A stretch of 64,000 nt of DNA from Aphelocoma coerulescens (lineage: Eukaryota > Chordata > Aves > Passeriformes > Corvidae), in NCBI RefSeq assembly GCF_041296385.1, contig NC_091015.1, positions 57,416,345 through 57,480,344 on the forward strand. Direction: 5' to 3'. Shown piece after piece: positions 12,700-25,447 of the stretch (positions within the stretch are counted from its first letter, which is position 1; each line of letters opens with the position of its first letter). A program made the translations under genes and the position numbers. The notes under the pieces are model-generated. The model worked only from the letters and a program-made list of their open reading frames with translations, searched no databases and was not told the DNA's origin.

Positions 12700-15600
12700 G
12701 GAGGTTTGGAAGCATTTTACCTTTTAACAGGCTGGAGAAGACAGAGTTGAAGGGTGCCCTTATATTCTTTCATATCTTTTACTGAAGAAAAAGAAGCCCA
12801 GGAAAAGGGCACTAGAAAGAGGAGAAAAATGAGTCTTCCCGTTCTTTGTCCCAGAGAAGATTATTTAAAATCCTAGCTACTCAGTGTCTCTAAGGCTCCT
12901 ACCTTGCCCACAACCCAAATTTGCTAGCAAATGATAGGACAGAGTCAGGGGAGAGTTACCTGTGGATCCACGTGTTCCTTGCTCCCTCCCAGGCAGGGAA
13001 GCCCAGCTCTGAGCCATGTACACGCAATCTGGGTCATCCGGAGCTCCCACTATCGTGCACATCCTATACCTGTAGGTTGTCATAGTGATAACACTCCATC
13101 AGGCAGCAGCAGAGCAGAGGCAGCCATTGGGAAGAGCTTGGTGTCTTCCCCAGTGCCGTCATTCCTGAGGATGCAGAACCCGAAGTCACGCTTGGGTCTG
13201 CAGTACTACCGGCAGAAGGTCAGCATGACTTTGCTGTCTGGCTCAGATTGCTTTATATTGCTTGAGGTTTTGCCTCTGATTTAAATCTGCTGCAAAGGTG
13301 CCTGTCAGCTCTCTTCCCTGCTGAATTAAGGTCTGTACTGTGAAAGGTTGAATGGATATGCTTCCCACCAGATGTGCTTTGCTGAGCGGGAGCCACTCCA
13401 TATGGCTGGTGGAGATGACTCTTTCATTTAAAGAAAACAAAAAAAAAACAACCCAAACATGTTTCTAATAGCAATACTTACTTCCTGGAAAGTGAGAAGG
13501 AAAAAAAAGAGTTGCTTAGTGGATCTATACAGGTGTTTGGAGGTGATTTGCTGGAGTCTGAGTCAGAGATTATCTTTAGTACTTCGTAGCTCTGGGAGAG
13601 GACACCAGATTCTGCTCTGGCCCCATCCCTTAGAAGCACAACTGCTACTTGGAGCTGCCTTGCAGGCCCCCTTCACCTCAAATAATCAGTGTGTGAAAGT
13701 GAAAGCAAGTTTACAAGATAGTAGGGGTTATACAGATGAAAGCCAGAGCAGAAATTGCCCTGCAGCCTCTCTATTCTTAATAACTATGCAGAAGTCAGAA
13801 AAAAAAAAATCAGCTTTTCTTTGAATCCCCAGTGAATCTTCAGGAGTAGAACTTAGATGGGGAAAAGATCTTTATGTTTTTGAAACAGAGCATATAAGAT
13901 ACCAAAATCCTTAGCAGACAATAAAGATGAAATGCTGCAATGCTATTGGTACAGCTACTTCAGAACAAAAGAGTGTCTTAAGGGTCTGCCAGCAGAACCT
14001 ATTATTTGGCCTGTAGTCACTAACACGATTACAGGGATCTAAACGACAATACTGCTTGCTCTTGAGGCAGTGGCAGTGACAACTGAGATTGAAGCAAGGA
14101 AATATAGAGCTCAGAGGGGCAGATTTGGCAGGTAAGTAGAAGAATTTATTTCCAAGGGTTTGCTTTCTAAAATGCAGCAGTGTCTTAGACCACTCCCTTC
14201 AGAGCCAGAGGAATTCTCCAGGTACAAAGGTCATTCATTCACTCAACAAGTAAGAGTTGGGCTTTGCTGTAAAATCATCCTCTTAGTAATGAACAGGGAC
14301 TGCTCAGAGCCACAGTTTGGGAGAATTAGGGCAGCTGTGGTCAATGGAGATTTTGGCAGGGCATCAGCAATTGAGTGCTCCAGCTCTGGCAGTAGCATCC
14401 TTCCCTGATGGTCCAGCCTAGAACAGCCAAGCCATATCCAGTGCATGGCATCTGCCCCCTGCGAGGACTGTTCTGTGTGCCCAGCAACCTGACAGGTGAG
14501 AATCATAAAACTAAATTTTGTCTGGTTCCCCACTAGTGTTGTGATCTGGTCTTTCCCATTAAGAGGTTCACAAACACAGCGAACTTGCAGGTTACCTTTG
14601 AAATGGTTGTGGAGTGGCCGGTTAATGATTAATTCTCTAAGCGTTGTAAAATCCTGCACACATTTTGTATGAAGAGCTTGTAACGTCATGACTGTGTAAG
14701 TGACTATCATACCACTCTTTACTCTAATTGTTCTACCAAATTAGTACTAACACCTGCTGCACTCCCTCTCTTCTCCCAATTACTCACTTGTCAACCACGA
14801 TGGATTTGTCAGTTTCTTGACAATTAGCTTGGGAAAGATGACTCAAACATAAAATTTTACCAAAAAAGCAAAAAGGAAAAGAAACTGGATTTGTAACATT
14901 TTTATTTCCTTCCACAGGAGGTGGCTATCGAAAATCTAATATTCAGTATAACAAAACAGACTGACCAAGTTAGACGAACCTACATCTCTCACCCACACTT
15001 TACTCCTGAGAAGCTGGACTTGTGATTACTGCCGACCAGTCTCTACGTGAAGGTACTCAGTGGAAATGGGAGCACTGCAGCACAGTGCTAAACAAGAGGA
15101 AATTGAACAGCTTCTGTAGTGTAGAGAGGAGTAGATTTCTGGAGTGGGGAAAAGCAATTTGGATGAATAAAACATGAGCACCAATTTTCAGCCCCCAGCT
15201 GAAGTTGTTTCGCTGTGTAAAGGCTGTTGAGCGTTGCCTGGAGTCCCTGCCAAGCATTCCTCTGCTGGTGGTCTGATGCTGGGCTGCATGGGTGCCGTGT
15301 CTTGTCTGCTCTCCTTCACTCCCATTCTCTGGTCCCACACACAAAGGTGACAGGGTATGGTGTGGCATAGCCCTCTACGCTGGGACTCCAGCAGTTATTC
15401 CTAAGATCTGGCTGAAGCCAGCATGGTAAGAGCATCCCTGAGGCTCCTGACTCCAGGAATATATAAATACACACTTGCTGTACCCCCAAGTCCTACCTGC
15501 TGGAGACCTCCACAGTGGCAAGATTAAGCTGATGGGATTTGACCCATGCTGTGTATTTTGCTTCCCTTTTTTTTTTTTGCTTTTTTGGGTATGGACATTC

Positions 15601-17940
15601 CTTTGAAATATTTGAGAACCTCTCTGCCGTAAATATACATGCACAGTGCTGGATTTCACTGAAGGAATGATAAGAAATCAGTACTTATCAAATATTTTAT
15701 TTCTGTTTAGACTCCCATGTTACTAGAGAAAAAATAAGTTAAAAAGAAAGAGGGAGATATAATTATCAGCATTCACAGCTTGGTGCATGAACCATCCCGT
15801 GCTTCTGAGCAAAGAGGGTCTAAGGAAGCACATAGGGATGATATTGCTTAATAGATGACTCTGGTTTAAATCACTATGTACCACTCTAGAAATTCACAAA
15901 GCAATGAGGAATCAGTCTGGTTGCTGCAGCCTGGATTCCTCTAAAGCAGACTCTTGAAGGAAAGCAGAATTAAGTCCACTGAGAGTCCAACTTCCAAGAG
16001 GATGCAGACTGAGAGCCACAGAAATCTATTAGACACAAAAAACCCAGTTGTAGTTCTGGCACTTGCAGTGAAACTTGATCAGCATCACCCCAAGTCCCTC
16101 AGCCCAATTTGTGAGCATTCCAGGTGAGAAATAATTCTGTTTCTTTGTCGAATAGACTTTGTCATTGTGGAAACTGGCAACAGGATACCCATCTAGTGCC
16201 ATCTGTGATGGGAATTTTACTTTTGGCATGGTGCTTTTGGCCAGATGTACTGCTTGATATCTTCACTGGACTCTTCTCTCACATATCTGCTTCACCCGCA
16301 GCTGGCTACTAGACTGCAAGGACCATTGCCCAGAGTATCTTTCATGTTTCCAAATTACAGGCTAGCGGGCTCTTCTCTCCAGCAAACACTGTACCCACAG
16401 GGAAAACAAGAATAAAATAGTATCACGTGGCTGGGGCTTTTTTGTTTATAATCACACACCCCTTGTGCTTACTATACAGTCTTGGCAGTTCATTGAGCAG
16501 CTAACATACTAACAAATCCCTGTGGATTCTGCTTATCTAAATGCCATCCCAGGGCTACAATCATCAGCTCATCAAGCTGGAAGCAAAAGCTGGTCAATGC
16601 TCTGAAAGCATTCCCAGTACTAATGGAACACTGGTGGTTTGCATTTTGACTAAATAATCTCAAAGTATTTTTTAGAGGTAAAGTATTAAGCCTCCCACTG
16701 CTCCAGGGAGTGTAGCGAATGAGTAACTGTGGAGGAAGCCAAACCAACAGATTTGTGCTTGTACTTAAACGGGAAAAAAACCGGAATCTCTGCCTGAGTA
16801 TTAATTTCAAAGCCCTCTCTCCCTCCATCCACAACAATGCCACAGGGAGCAATGCAGAGATCACGCTGCATCTTGGGTAGCTTGAATATATCTTTTAGGG
16901 AGGTCATGATGAGATTGAAACACTGCTACACAGCATCTAGACTAGGAAAATGAAGAATGCTGCATCCTCTTGTGACAGCGAGAAATGTTTGAGAAGGGAA
17001 GAAGAGGATGTAATTATAAAAGATGGAATTTAGCCAAGATACAGCGTGTAATATGTTCAGTCTTACAAAAAGCATGGCAATACCTTTAAATAACCAGCGA
17101 CAGTCCCGACCTGATTTTACATCTCTGCTGGCAATAAGATTCCTTCTCACTTTTTATAGGAATGTGATATAAAAAGAAGAATCAGTAGCAACATTTCCTG
17201 CAACTCACAGATGCTCCTAGAAATTCCTGCCTTTTAATAGCCATTTACTGATTTGATCCAATATGACTATAACAGGAATGACCTGAACTAGTTCAATGGG
17301 TTGATGCAGTGCTGTTTTAGCCATGTACTAAACCCTTTCAGGGTATCCATGCCACAAAAAATCTAAGGAGATAATAGGGTTATGATAAATAACATAATCT
17401 TCTCTACTCTTTCTAGACTCTGCTTCACTTCTGTTTCCTGGGATAGTCATTAAGACTCTTCCTTGTGACTCTCAGTAGCAGTCAGAATGGTCTCACAAAA
17501 TCATACCATCTCAGCCAGGTCTATGTCTCTTTTATCCTCAGCATTTTCCAGGATGTGGTGGGAGGAAGCCCCAACAGGGTAACCATGCCGGATCTCAGGC
17601 TTTTTTTTTTTTTTTTTTCCTGAAAGGTTTTTAATAGAAGGGGGCTTCAATCACTTCTTTCTTCCCTAGACCTTCCTTGACCTGAATTGCTCCTTAAATT
17701 CCTTTGTCTGGTTGTTATCCTTTCCAGGCATGAGCTGGGTATTACAGCTTGCAGAGTTTTACTGGATTTGTTTCAGGTTCCTGTTCTTTCCATTTGCTCT
17801 GGTATTGAATACCATCCTCATGAGCTATTTCTTAACTAATGTCAGTGAAAACGCATTGAGAGCAATGTTTTGCTTAGACTGTAAATAGAATCCAAATAAG
17901 GTCTGGCAAACATTCCCAGCATAACTGGTGGTGAACACAA
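12700..17940. other. non-coding stretch upstream of the candidate exon
   Basis: No certain gene. The part from 12880 to 13260 is GC-richer than its surroundings. It holds a minus-strand frame that ends at CTACAG|GTATAG (GT near 13066) and a plus-strand frame that ends at CAGAAG|GTCAGC (near 13219). Either could be an alternative 5' exon, but support is weak. T runs lie at 15567-15578 and 17602-17618. The remainder shows no recognisable element. Confidence 0.45.
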
Positions 17941-17943
17941 GGA

Positions 17944-18121
17944 TCTATATCTATCTATATCTATATCTATATCTATATCTATATCTATATCTATATCTAT
18001 ATCTATATCATCTATATCTATATCTATATCTATATCTATCTATATCATCTATATCTATATCTATCATCTATATCATCTATATCATCTATATCTATATCTA
18101 TATCTAATCTATCATCTATAT
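17944..18121. repeat. TATC/TATATC microsatellite, 178 bp
   Basis: A long array of TATATC units mixed with TATC and ATCATC interruptions. The first half is nearly pure six-base TATATC. The second half is broken by ATCATC variants, which suggests stepwise growth and decay. It is probably length-polymorphic. Confidence 0.97.
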
Positions 18122-21100
18122 AGTTTGCTTTTTTTTTCTTTAGATATCTTACGGGTATGCACCAATTTTTAACAGGCTGTGCATGCACAGTATTTCCTGT
18201 CTTAGGTAGTTAGAGCACGCTTATCGCTGTAATATTTAGGCACAAACATGCATGCTGAATGCAAAATGAACCTCACTGTTGACTGCAAACCTGCAACTGC
18301 TGCACTAACATATTTTGCTTTGGAAGAAAAAAAGATTTCTCAATGTGCTGATGACCTTGGTCAGGACAGGGGGCTTTTCTACAGGGTTTGTAGAACTCAG
18401 TAGTGCACAGCAAATCTTTCAAATGCCTTTGGACATTAAAGAATGAAAAGCTTTGTAGAAATAGAAGAAATTATTATCAAGATTAACATTTCACTCTATC
18501 AGATTAGTGCATGTGTCAACTGGAATAGAAGTGTGTATGATGAGGGTTGCCCACAATTATGTAACTTACTATAAAGATCTATCACAGCTCTCAAACAAGA
18601 ATCAAGAAAGTAATTGTTCAGTCCCTTATAAATTAGATGAAAAGGTGAATACCTTGCAGACCAAGTATATTTGGTTTATTCCATGATTCTTGATAAGATG
18701 CAAAATTTGAAAGATATTGATGGTAGCTGGGTTTTTAGCTCTCCACATATTTACCAATTCAAAATAGAAACGGAAATAAAATCTTAATTGAGCAAAACAT
18801 GAACTTTAAAAACACTACAAGAGGTTATCTATAATTATTTGTATTGTTTTATTTGAAACAGTAAAAAGTCTTAGAGCTCAGTGAAAACTGATAATAGAAA
18901 GGTAAGTTTGTCTTCTTAATAAAGAGAAGACTATCACAATCCCATGAGCCTATGAAATGTACCATTTTATAGTATTCAGGTCAATTTACATAGAAAAAAT
19001 CAGATCTTAGTATTAAGAATACAAGTAGTATTTAAACCACTAAGTATTGTAGTTGAGGACCTTTAAAACTTGGTTTCTCCATAGAAATAACACCTACTTT
19101 TATTGTTCTCCATTTCAAACTGTTGTTTCATCTTGATGTTTAAAGCAATAGGAGAGGATTTGATCACTGGTGTCCATTTGAAATCTTGACACAGAGCATC
19201 CTGGAGCCATCACTTCTTTTGAGAGTTACATATCACAGCCTCTTATTATTCAAAGGGGTCAAGCTCAGCTGCAAGAGCAAATGATTTTACTAGCAAAGAT
19301 ATTCAGGATATTAGAAGAGCAAATGTCATAAAAGAGGAGAAATAAAAGAAAAATTAGGGGGAAATTTTCCAAAGTATGAGTGTCTTTACCTTCCTCATTC
19401 ATAACTATTTATATTTTTCATTGGAATCAAGAAAGACTCGCTCAAGGTTTCCTTATGTTTGTTAGTCATACCACCTGCTGTAAAACCTGTCAATAATTGT
19501 CATTCTGATGTCTCAGAAGCTGTCTGAATTCTTCAGGCAGTATGGCATTGCACATCAGACACAGTAAGAGCTGGATCTCTCCTGCTGTTTCCATGGAAAG
19601 GGGTATCTAAAAAATTCACATGCCTAATAACTGAGGTCCATGATTTCAGACTTTGAATAAGCAGGGTACTGAAGTAAGTTGGAGATTTATCCATGTAATT
19701 GGTCAAAATGATTTTGGTAAGATAACTGAGACACTTAAAGTTACATGAATGATGATTTAAGTAATATATCTCCGTAATTTTAAAATTCTGTTTTAATTTT
19801 TAATCCATAATACTTCTGTGTCTTTTTAGCCTCTTTACCTGGACCATGAGGAAAGAAAAGATTACTGAGAAATGAGCATCAGGATGGTTGAAATTTGGCC
19901 AAAAGCAGAACTAACAGAACTGAGTGCAGGTTGTCGGACTTTCGTAAACTCAATAGACCAACAACTAAAGAAAGCAGAATTTTATAGCAGAAGGGATACC
20001 CATCATCTCCTAATGTAAGGGATTGTTTCAAACTAGGGCATTCCTCTGGAAGGCCAGACACAAGGAAATCTAGCTGACTCTGCAGTCCACATTCAACATT
20101 CAAGAGATGAGACATCAGGAAAAGATATTTTCTGTCAGAAAAAGGGTTTGATTCACAGGAAAATATGAAAAGGAAAGTTCTAGCAATCAAACTGGAATAT
20201 AGAGGAGGTGATGTGATCAGCCCTCTGATATGAACTTCTGCAAACACAGAAAATTTTTATGTAAATTGCGAGCTCTTCCAGCTAGGTATTGTTCTATTTT
20301 GGGCTTGTACAGCAACTAGTAGATAGTTTGGGAATCTGTCTGGTCTTAAATTTTACACAAAACAAACAATCATTTTAAAAAGTGGATACGCGTTTACTCA
20401 ATCCCAGTGGCGCTGTAAATCTAACTTGTGCAATAAAATGACCGTAGTTCAAATATTTTATCACCAAAATTTTCCCATTGCTGCTCCCCTCCTCTCAGTT
20501 TGATATGATGAACAGAATTCTGTTCTGCACTGGTTACTAGAAACTGGAGGAAGAAGTAGAAAACCATTTTTCTTTTTAGAAAGAAGCCCACTGTTGTTTT
20601 CAAACCTGATAGCTTAAGCAAAGACATTGAAATGAAAAGATGGAACCTAATCAGTAATTATATGTACACACCCATCCACGTACATTCACAGGCTGCATAC
20701 TTATCACAGTAGTGGCTTCATGTATTGAAGACGTTGAATGATAGGGAGTTATGCTCAGGAGAGATGGGGGAAAAGAATCACTGCACTGAGGACTCCATAC
20801 ATCAAAAGTAGAGAACAATCTGATTTAGAAAAAAAATTCTGCTCTGTATTTGTTGACCCTCTTATGTGATCTTTGTGTAGGAAATATGTTTTTATCTTCC
20901 ACATAGAAAAGCAAAGGACACGGAGTGATGTGGATGACGTGCTTTAGCTGCAGATAGCTGGTAAAGGTTTTGAATTCTTTGTGATCTATTTTTTTAATCC
21001 ATTGCACCCAGTGGAATTATAAGCTTGGAACATATCTTAACAGCCATTTCTCCATGAACTGTAATAATGTACTCAGATCATCCCAGGATTTTTCAAAAAT

Positions 21101-21250
21101 GCTTAATGGACCTTTCTCTTATGCCACAGATGTGAAACCTGCCTTCCTGTGGCCTAGACCAAAAAAGCTGGACCATAATCAAGCACTCAGCTGAAAATTC
21201 TACCACCACTTTGGTCCAAAACACTTTAGGCCTATTTTTCTGGCTGGTAT

Positions 21251-21284
21251 TTTTTTGTTTGTTTGTTTGTTTTGTTTTGTTTTA
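21251..21284. repeat. (GTTT)n / (GTTTT)n simple repeat
   Basis: A T run followed by three GTTT units and then GTTTT units, on an AT-rich background. Confidence 0.85.
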
Positions 21285-24200
21285 ATTTTTATTATTAGTC
21301 GCCTAAAAATTTCTCCTAGACCTCATGCTCAGAAACAAAATAAAAAGAAATATGGTGCTGGCTTCACTCGCCTCTTAGCCATATTTTTTACTTCTTAAAA
21401 AATCAGGAGTGAAAGCTTTATTTTAGTGAACCAAAACTTTATCTGATCTAAATGCAAAAAGTAAGTTGTAAATAGCATAAAAGACATAGAAACAAGCAGC
21501 TGAAAACATTTTTTCCAGTCCTTTATTGTCAGGTGCTGTTTATTTAGCAGCTGGTAAATAGGCTATTAAAAAAGACTTGGGGACAAGTTTCCAAAAGACA
21601 TGAATGACACTCAAGTCCTGAACTTTGGTTAACAACAGACAGATAAAGCTAATATTTTAGTTTAAAGAGAACACATTTCCCTCACACCCAGAGAGGCACA
21701 TTTTGAAAATTACAGTAAAAGCTTCTGTGACAATTTTAAGAAACATCTCTGAGCAATGCTTTGCACATGAAGTTTCAGTCCTATTATTCTACTGACATGG
21801 GGGAGTCATTCACATTCAACTAGCAAAAAAATGAATATTTTGAAGGATTATCTTAAAAGGAAATTTTCAGGATGCCTGCAAAATCCTGGGACCACTGAAA
21901 TCAGTAAAAGGTCCCAGGATTTGATCCTTTCAAACAAATTGAAGTGGTTCCAGTTAGGCATGCCTGCTGCTATCTGTGGGAATAAAATGATTCCAAAAAA
22001 CCAGGTCATAACAGTTATCTGGCAAACAGATCAGACAGTGCTATTATAGTCAGCATGCAAGCCATTTTCCCTGTTAATTATATGCGTCTAATGTCAGAGA
22101 TCTAATTATCCAAGAAAAATTAAAATTCCTAAAAGAGCACAGAACTGAAAAAAACTGGAATACAGCCAAACATCCCTGAAGTTTTAACTCATTGAGATGT
22201 TAGCCAGAGTGATCAGCATCAATTCTGACTATGTTTTAACTATGTTGTTGGTTTTTTTTCCCAAGTGGAATGAAAAAATAGAAAATAAAATCCTTAGATT
22301 TATTACTCTCAAGTGCTTACCCCTTCCCATTCCTTTTTGTACCATCTGATTGTACCAAATTATGCTAATTATATTTTTCTTTCCATCCTTGTGAGAGAAG
22401 CATCTCCTGAAACATACAACATTATTTTGTGAGACAGAGTTTTACACCAGTGTTCATTTTATCTCTGACAAGACCACTCAAAAATTCCTAAAGGCATGGA
22501 AGAATGCAAATAACTGCTCTGTTGAATAGTTAAGCTCATCAATTATGATTAATACTTAAAAAAGTATTTAAAGTTAAGGTGAAATTTCTCCCTGAAAGCA
22601 TACATTTTCTCTGCATAGATGTCCAGCTTGTTTCAAGAAATAAGTTAGATATTCTGATGATGAGTATTACTTCTTTCCATCTTCCGCCTAGAGGCTCCCT
22701 GGGCTAAGGACCAGGCCCCTTGGGAAACACTATCCACGTCAACAGCACATTTGCATTTGGCAACTTTGTCTCACTGTCTCCAGCTGAAATACCTTGTCAT
22801 CCTCTTCAGTCGAGATGCTGTGGGACTGTGCTCTTCACACAGAAAATAGAAACAAAAGTGAATGGAAGAAGAGGGAAAATTCTGTGAAATGTCCAGGCAT
22901 TGGGTTGGCCCCCCACTGGAAAGCAGGGGAGCCATAAACCAACTTGCATTTGAAGACATATGTGGAAGTTTCATTTTTTTAGATCTTATAAATTTTATTT
23001 TAGATCAAGCCTAAAATCTCTGTTCCCAAGTTTCAACTTCTCTACTAGCAGAGGGTATAATATGAGCTGAGGGCAAGTTTGTAGAAGAATTCACCAAAAG
23101 GAGGAACAAGTATTAACTTGACATTACAGAAACTATATTAACTACATCACCTGGGACCACAGAGGAGACACAAATTAATGGAATCATTGCTCTCATTTTG
23201 TAAGAATCTATCCACAAGGGAACAACTTCACAAAATATCTGTCACTATTTTAAACGACAAAGCCAAACCAGTTTGTTTTAGCTGTCAGACATTCCGATGC
23301 AGAAAGGACAGTCCCTGTTTTTAGCACACACATTCCTATTTTCTGTATTTTTCTATATAGTCTGTCTCACAAAGAAGTGTAACTATTCCAGTGCATTTCA
23401 GCACAGTTTAAAAGCCATGTCCCTATTTCAGCCTCAGGGGTTCCTATTAATTCCATTCAAATGTTATATGTTAATTCAGGAAGCATGGGTTTTCTGCTTT
23501 AATTAGTCACCTTAGTTATCAGCTCTCATTGCACTATCTGTCCTGGACATGTAAATATTTTATATATTCTCCACAACAGTAGCTTTGATATTGGGGGCCT
23601 TATCTAACAAATGGTTTGCCAGGTCTCTCCAACAAATTTAACCTACTATTTTTTCACTCAGGTTATACTACAAGTACAAATCTCTATTGGGATTTATTGG
23701 CAGATGTAAAGCAGCATGGTTGCCATCTTAGATAACCAGCAGGATAAGTTTTCCCAGTGTGGAGGAGGTGAATTGCTGCTCAGCAAGTGCACTGCTGGTA
23801 TCCTGGCCTTTGTTAAGGACTCACTGGAGATCTAGAAGAAATCCATCAACTGTAAGCCTTCTTGGGGGACAGTTTCTAAAGGTATGTGAGCATGTCCCTT
23901 TGAGCTGCTGCTTGAGGGTTTTCCCATTTTCCCCAGGTGGGGAATGAAAGACCATGGAGTTACAGGGTGATTTGTCTATCAATGTGTTTGACAGAACCTG
24001 TGTGTCTGTGTTCACACCATGTGGACTCAGGAACGGACTGCAGGCAGATTTAAAAACATGTTTAGGAGAAAGCTAGGGTTTGGTCAGTGATTAGCTGATG
24101 GAGGTGAGAGGAAAAACTGCTTCCTATTTATTAGAAATGAACACCTATGCACCATAGGCTCATTGGCTGTTTCAGCTTGATGCAAGCATGAAGATCTGTT

Positions 24201-25421
24201 ATTCAGACTGAAGAGGTCTTTTTTTATTCCTTGAAATTCTAATTCAACAATGTAATGTATCCTATCAGACTGTTGAGCCTTCCCTAAGCCCAGATATTCA
24301 GCTGTAATGCCTTAAGCCATGTAGGCATGAAGACTAATACCTATAATACTTATTGAGACACCAAACACAGCTCCTAACTCCCTCACTCTCAGACCAGTGC
24401 AAACTACCCTCTCCCACCCACAATCTACCTTGGCCTTTGACTGCAAGAGTTGTGCACAGTTTATCTCATCTCTTCAGACAAATATCTTCAGTGTTTAACA
24501 TTTATGATGTGGACAAGCCCTTTCAAACCTGAGTCATTACAGCTTCGTCAAGTCTTGTGGGTGCATGACAGGAAGAAGGAGTGTGCTTGTGGAAATGCTT
24601 TGATTTCTTATCTGACGTGTGTCTGAAGTAAGACTTTTTCTAGACAACTACTCATGAGTAGTGGTCTTTCTATAAAAGGAGGTAATGCACTGAGAATACT
24701 GTGTTCAAATGAGCTTTTAATTCTCAATGCAAAATTCTTCGTGGATGTCAGCTGTACATACCAACGTACATTTGAAATGGAAAATGGATCAAATGTTGCA
24801 CAGTGCTTCAGCTGTGACATCTTCCTTCTCTTCCAAAATGAAAAAAATTGATTTTTTTTTTGATCCCTTAAGAATAAACAAAGTTAAAAGAGCAGAATAT
24901 TAACAACTCAGTTTCTGAAAAGGAATGTGGAGTTTAGTTTTGCTGGGTCAGATACATGGATGGTGGATTTACTGCAATGCTTTCAAAGCTAATGGCAGCA
25001 CTCTAAATTTGCACAGCAGAACATCAGATTATGAAACACTCTCGCATGCAATCAAATGAAACTGCAAAAAGTGCCTGTGATTTTGATGTAAATCTGTCAG
25101 GTGGTTCATCTGTTTTAGAGGAACATGATTTCTGCAAAATTTGATGCACTTGACATTAACTGTTACTTAACCGTAGAACTTGAACCCAGTAGAGCACTTG
25201 ATAGTTTCAGGTTTAGAGATATTTAGAGACATTTGCATCACAAGGTTCAACAAAAAGGAACATTTGCCCATATTAAATTCACAGCCCATATTAAATAGCA
25301 CAGCATTCCTGTGACTGCTTGTCAAAGTCAATGGATAAGTTGAAGGCTGTAATATAAGAGCCATAGTTTCTTTGAGAGTAGAGCAATTGCACATTTAGGA
25401 GAGTTCAAAATCCAATTTGAC

Positions 25422-25447
25422 ATATATCTATATCTATATATATATAT
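25422..25447. repeat. TATC/TA simple repeat
   Basis: A short tract of TATATC units passing into pure TA. It shares the TATATC unit with the larger array at 17.9 kb, but is too short to imply a common origin. Confidence 0.85.

Larger units (their letters stand above)
12144..12700 (-). promoter_or_regulatory. putative promoter and 5' UTR of the 12.1-kb exon
   Basis: This is the most GC-rich and CpG-containing part of the first 30 kb. It includes a GCGGTCGG stretch at about 12250-12259 (minus strand), a long pyrimidine tract on the plus strand and two CA repeats with CGCGCATG beside one of them. There is no clear TATA box at a sensible distance, so a TATA-less promoter is likely. A pyrimidine run followed by TGATAG just upstream of the ATG (about 12160-12175) could also act as a splice acceptor, which would place the ATG in a second exon. 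The transcription start cannot be read from sequence alone. Confidence 0.35.

Noticed and set aside
14243..14710. 155-codon minus-strand frame, one of the longest outside repeats
   Set aside because: No recognisable motif, no splice or promoter context, ordinary composition. A chance frame is most likely, though an unknown exon cannot be excluded.
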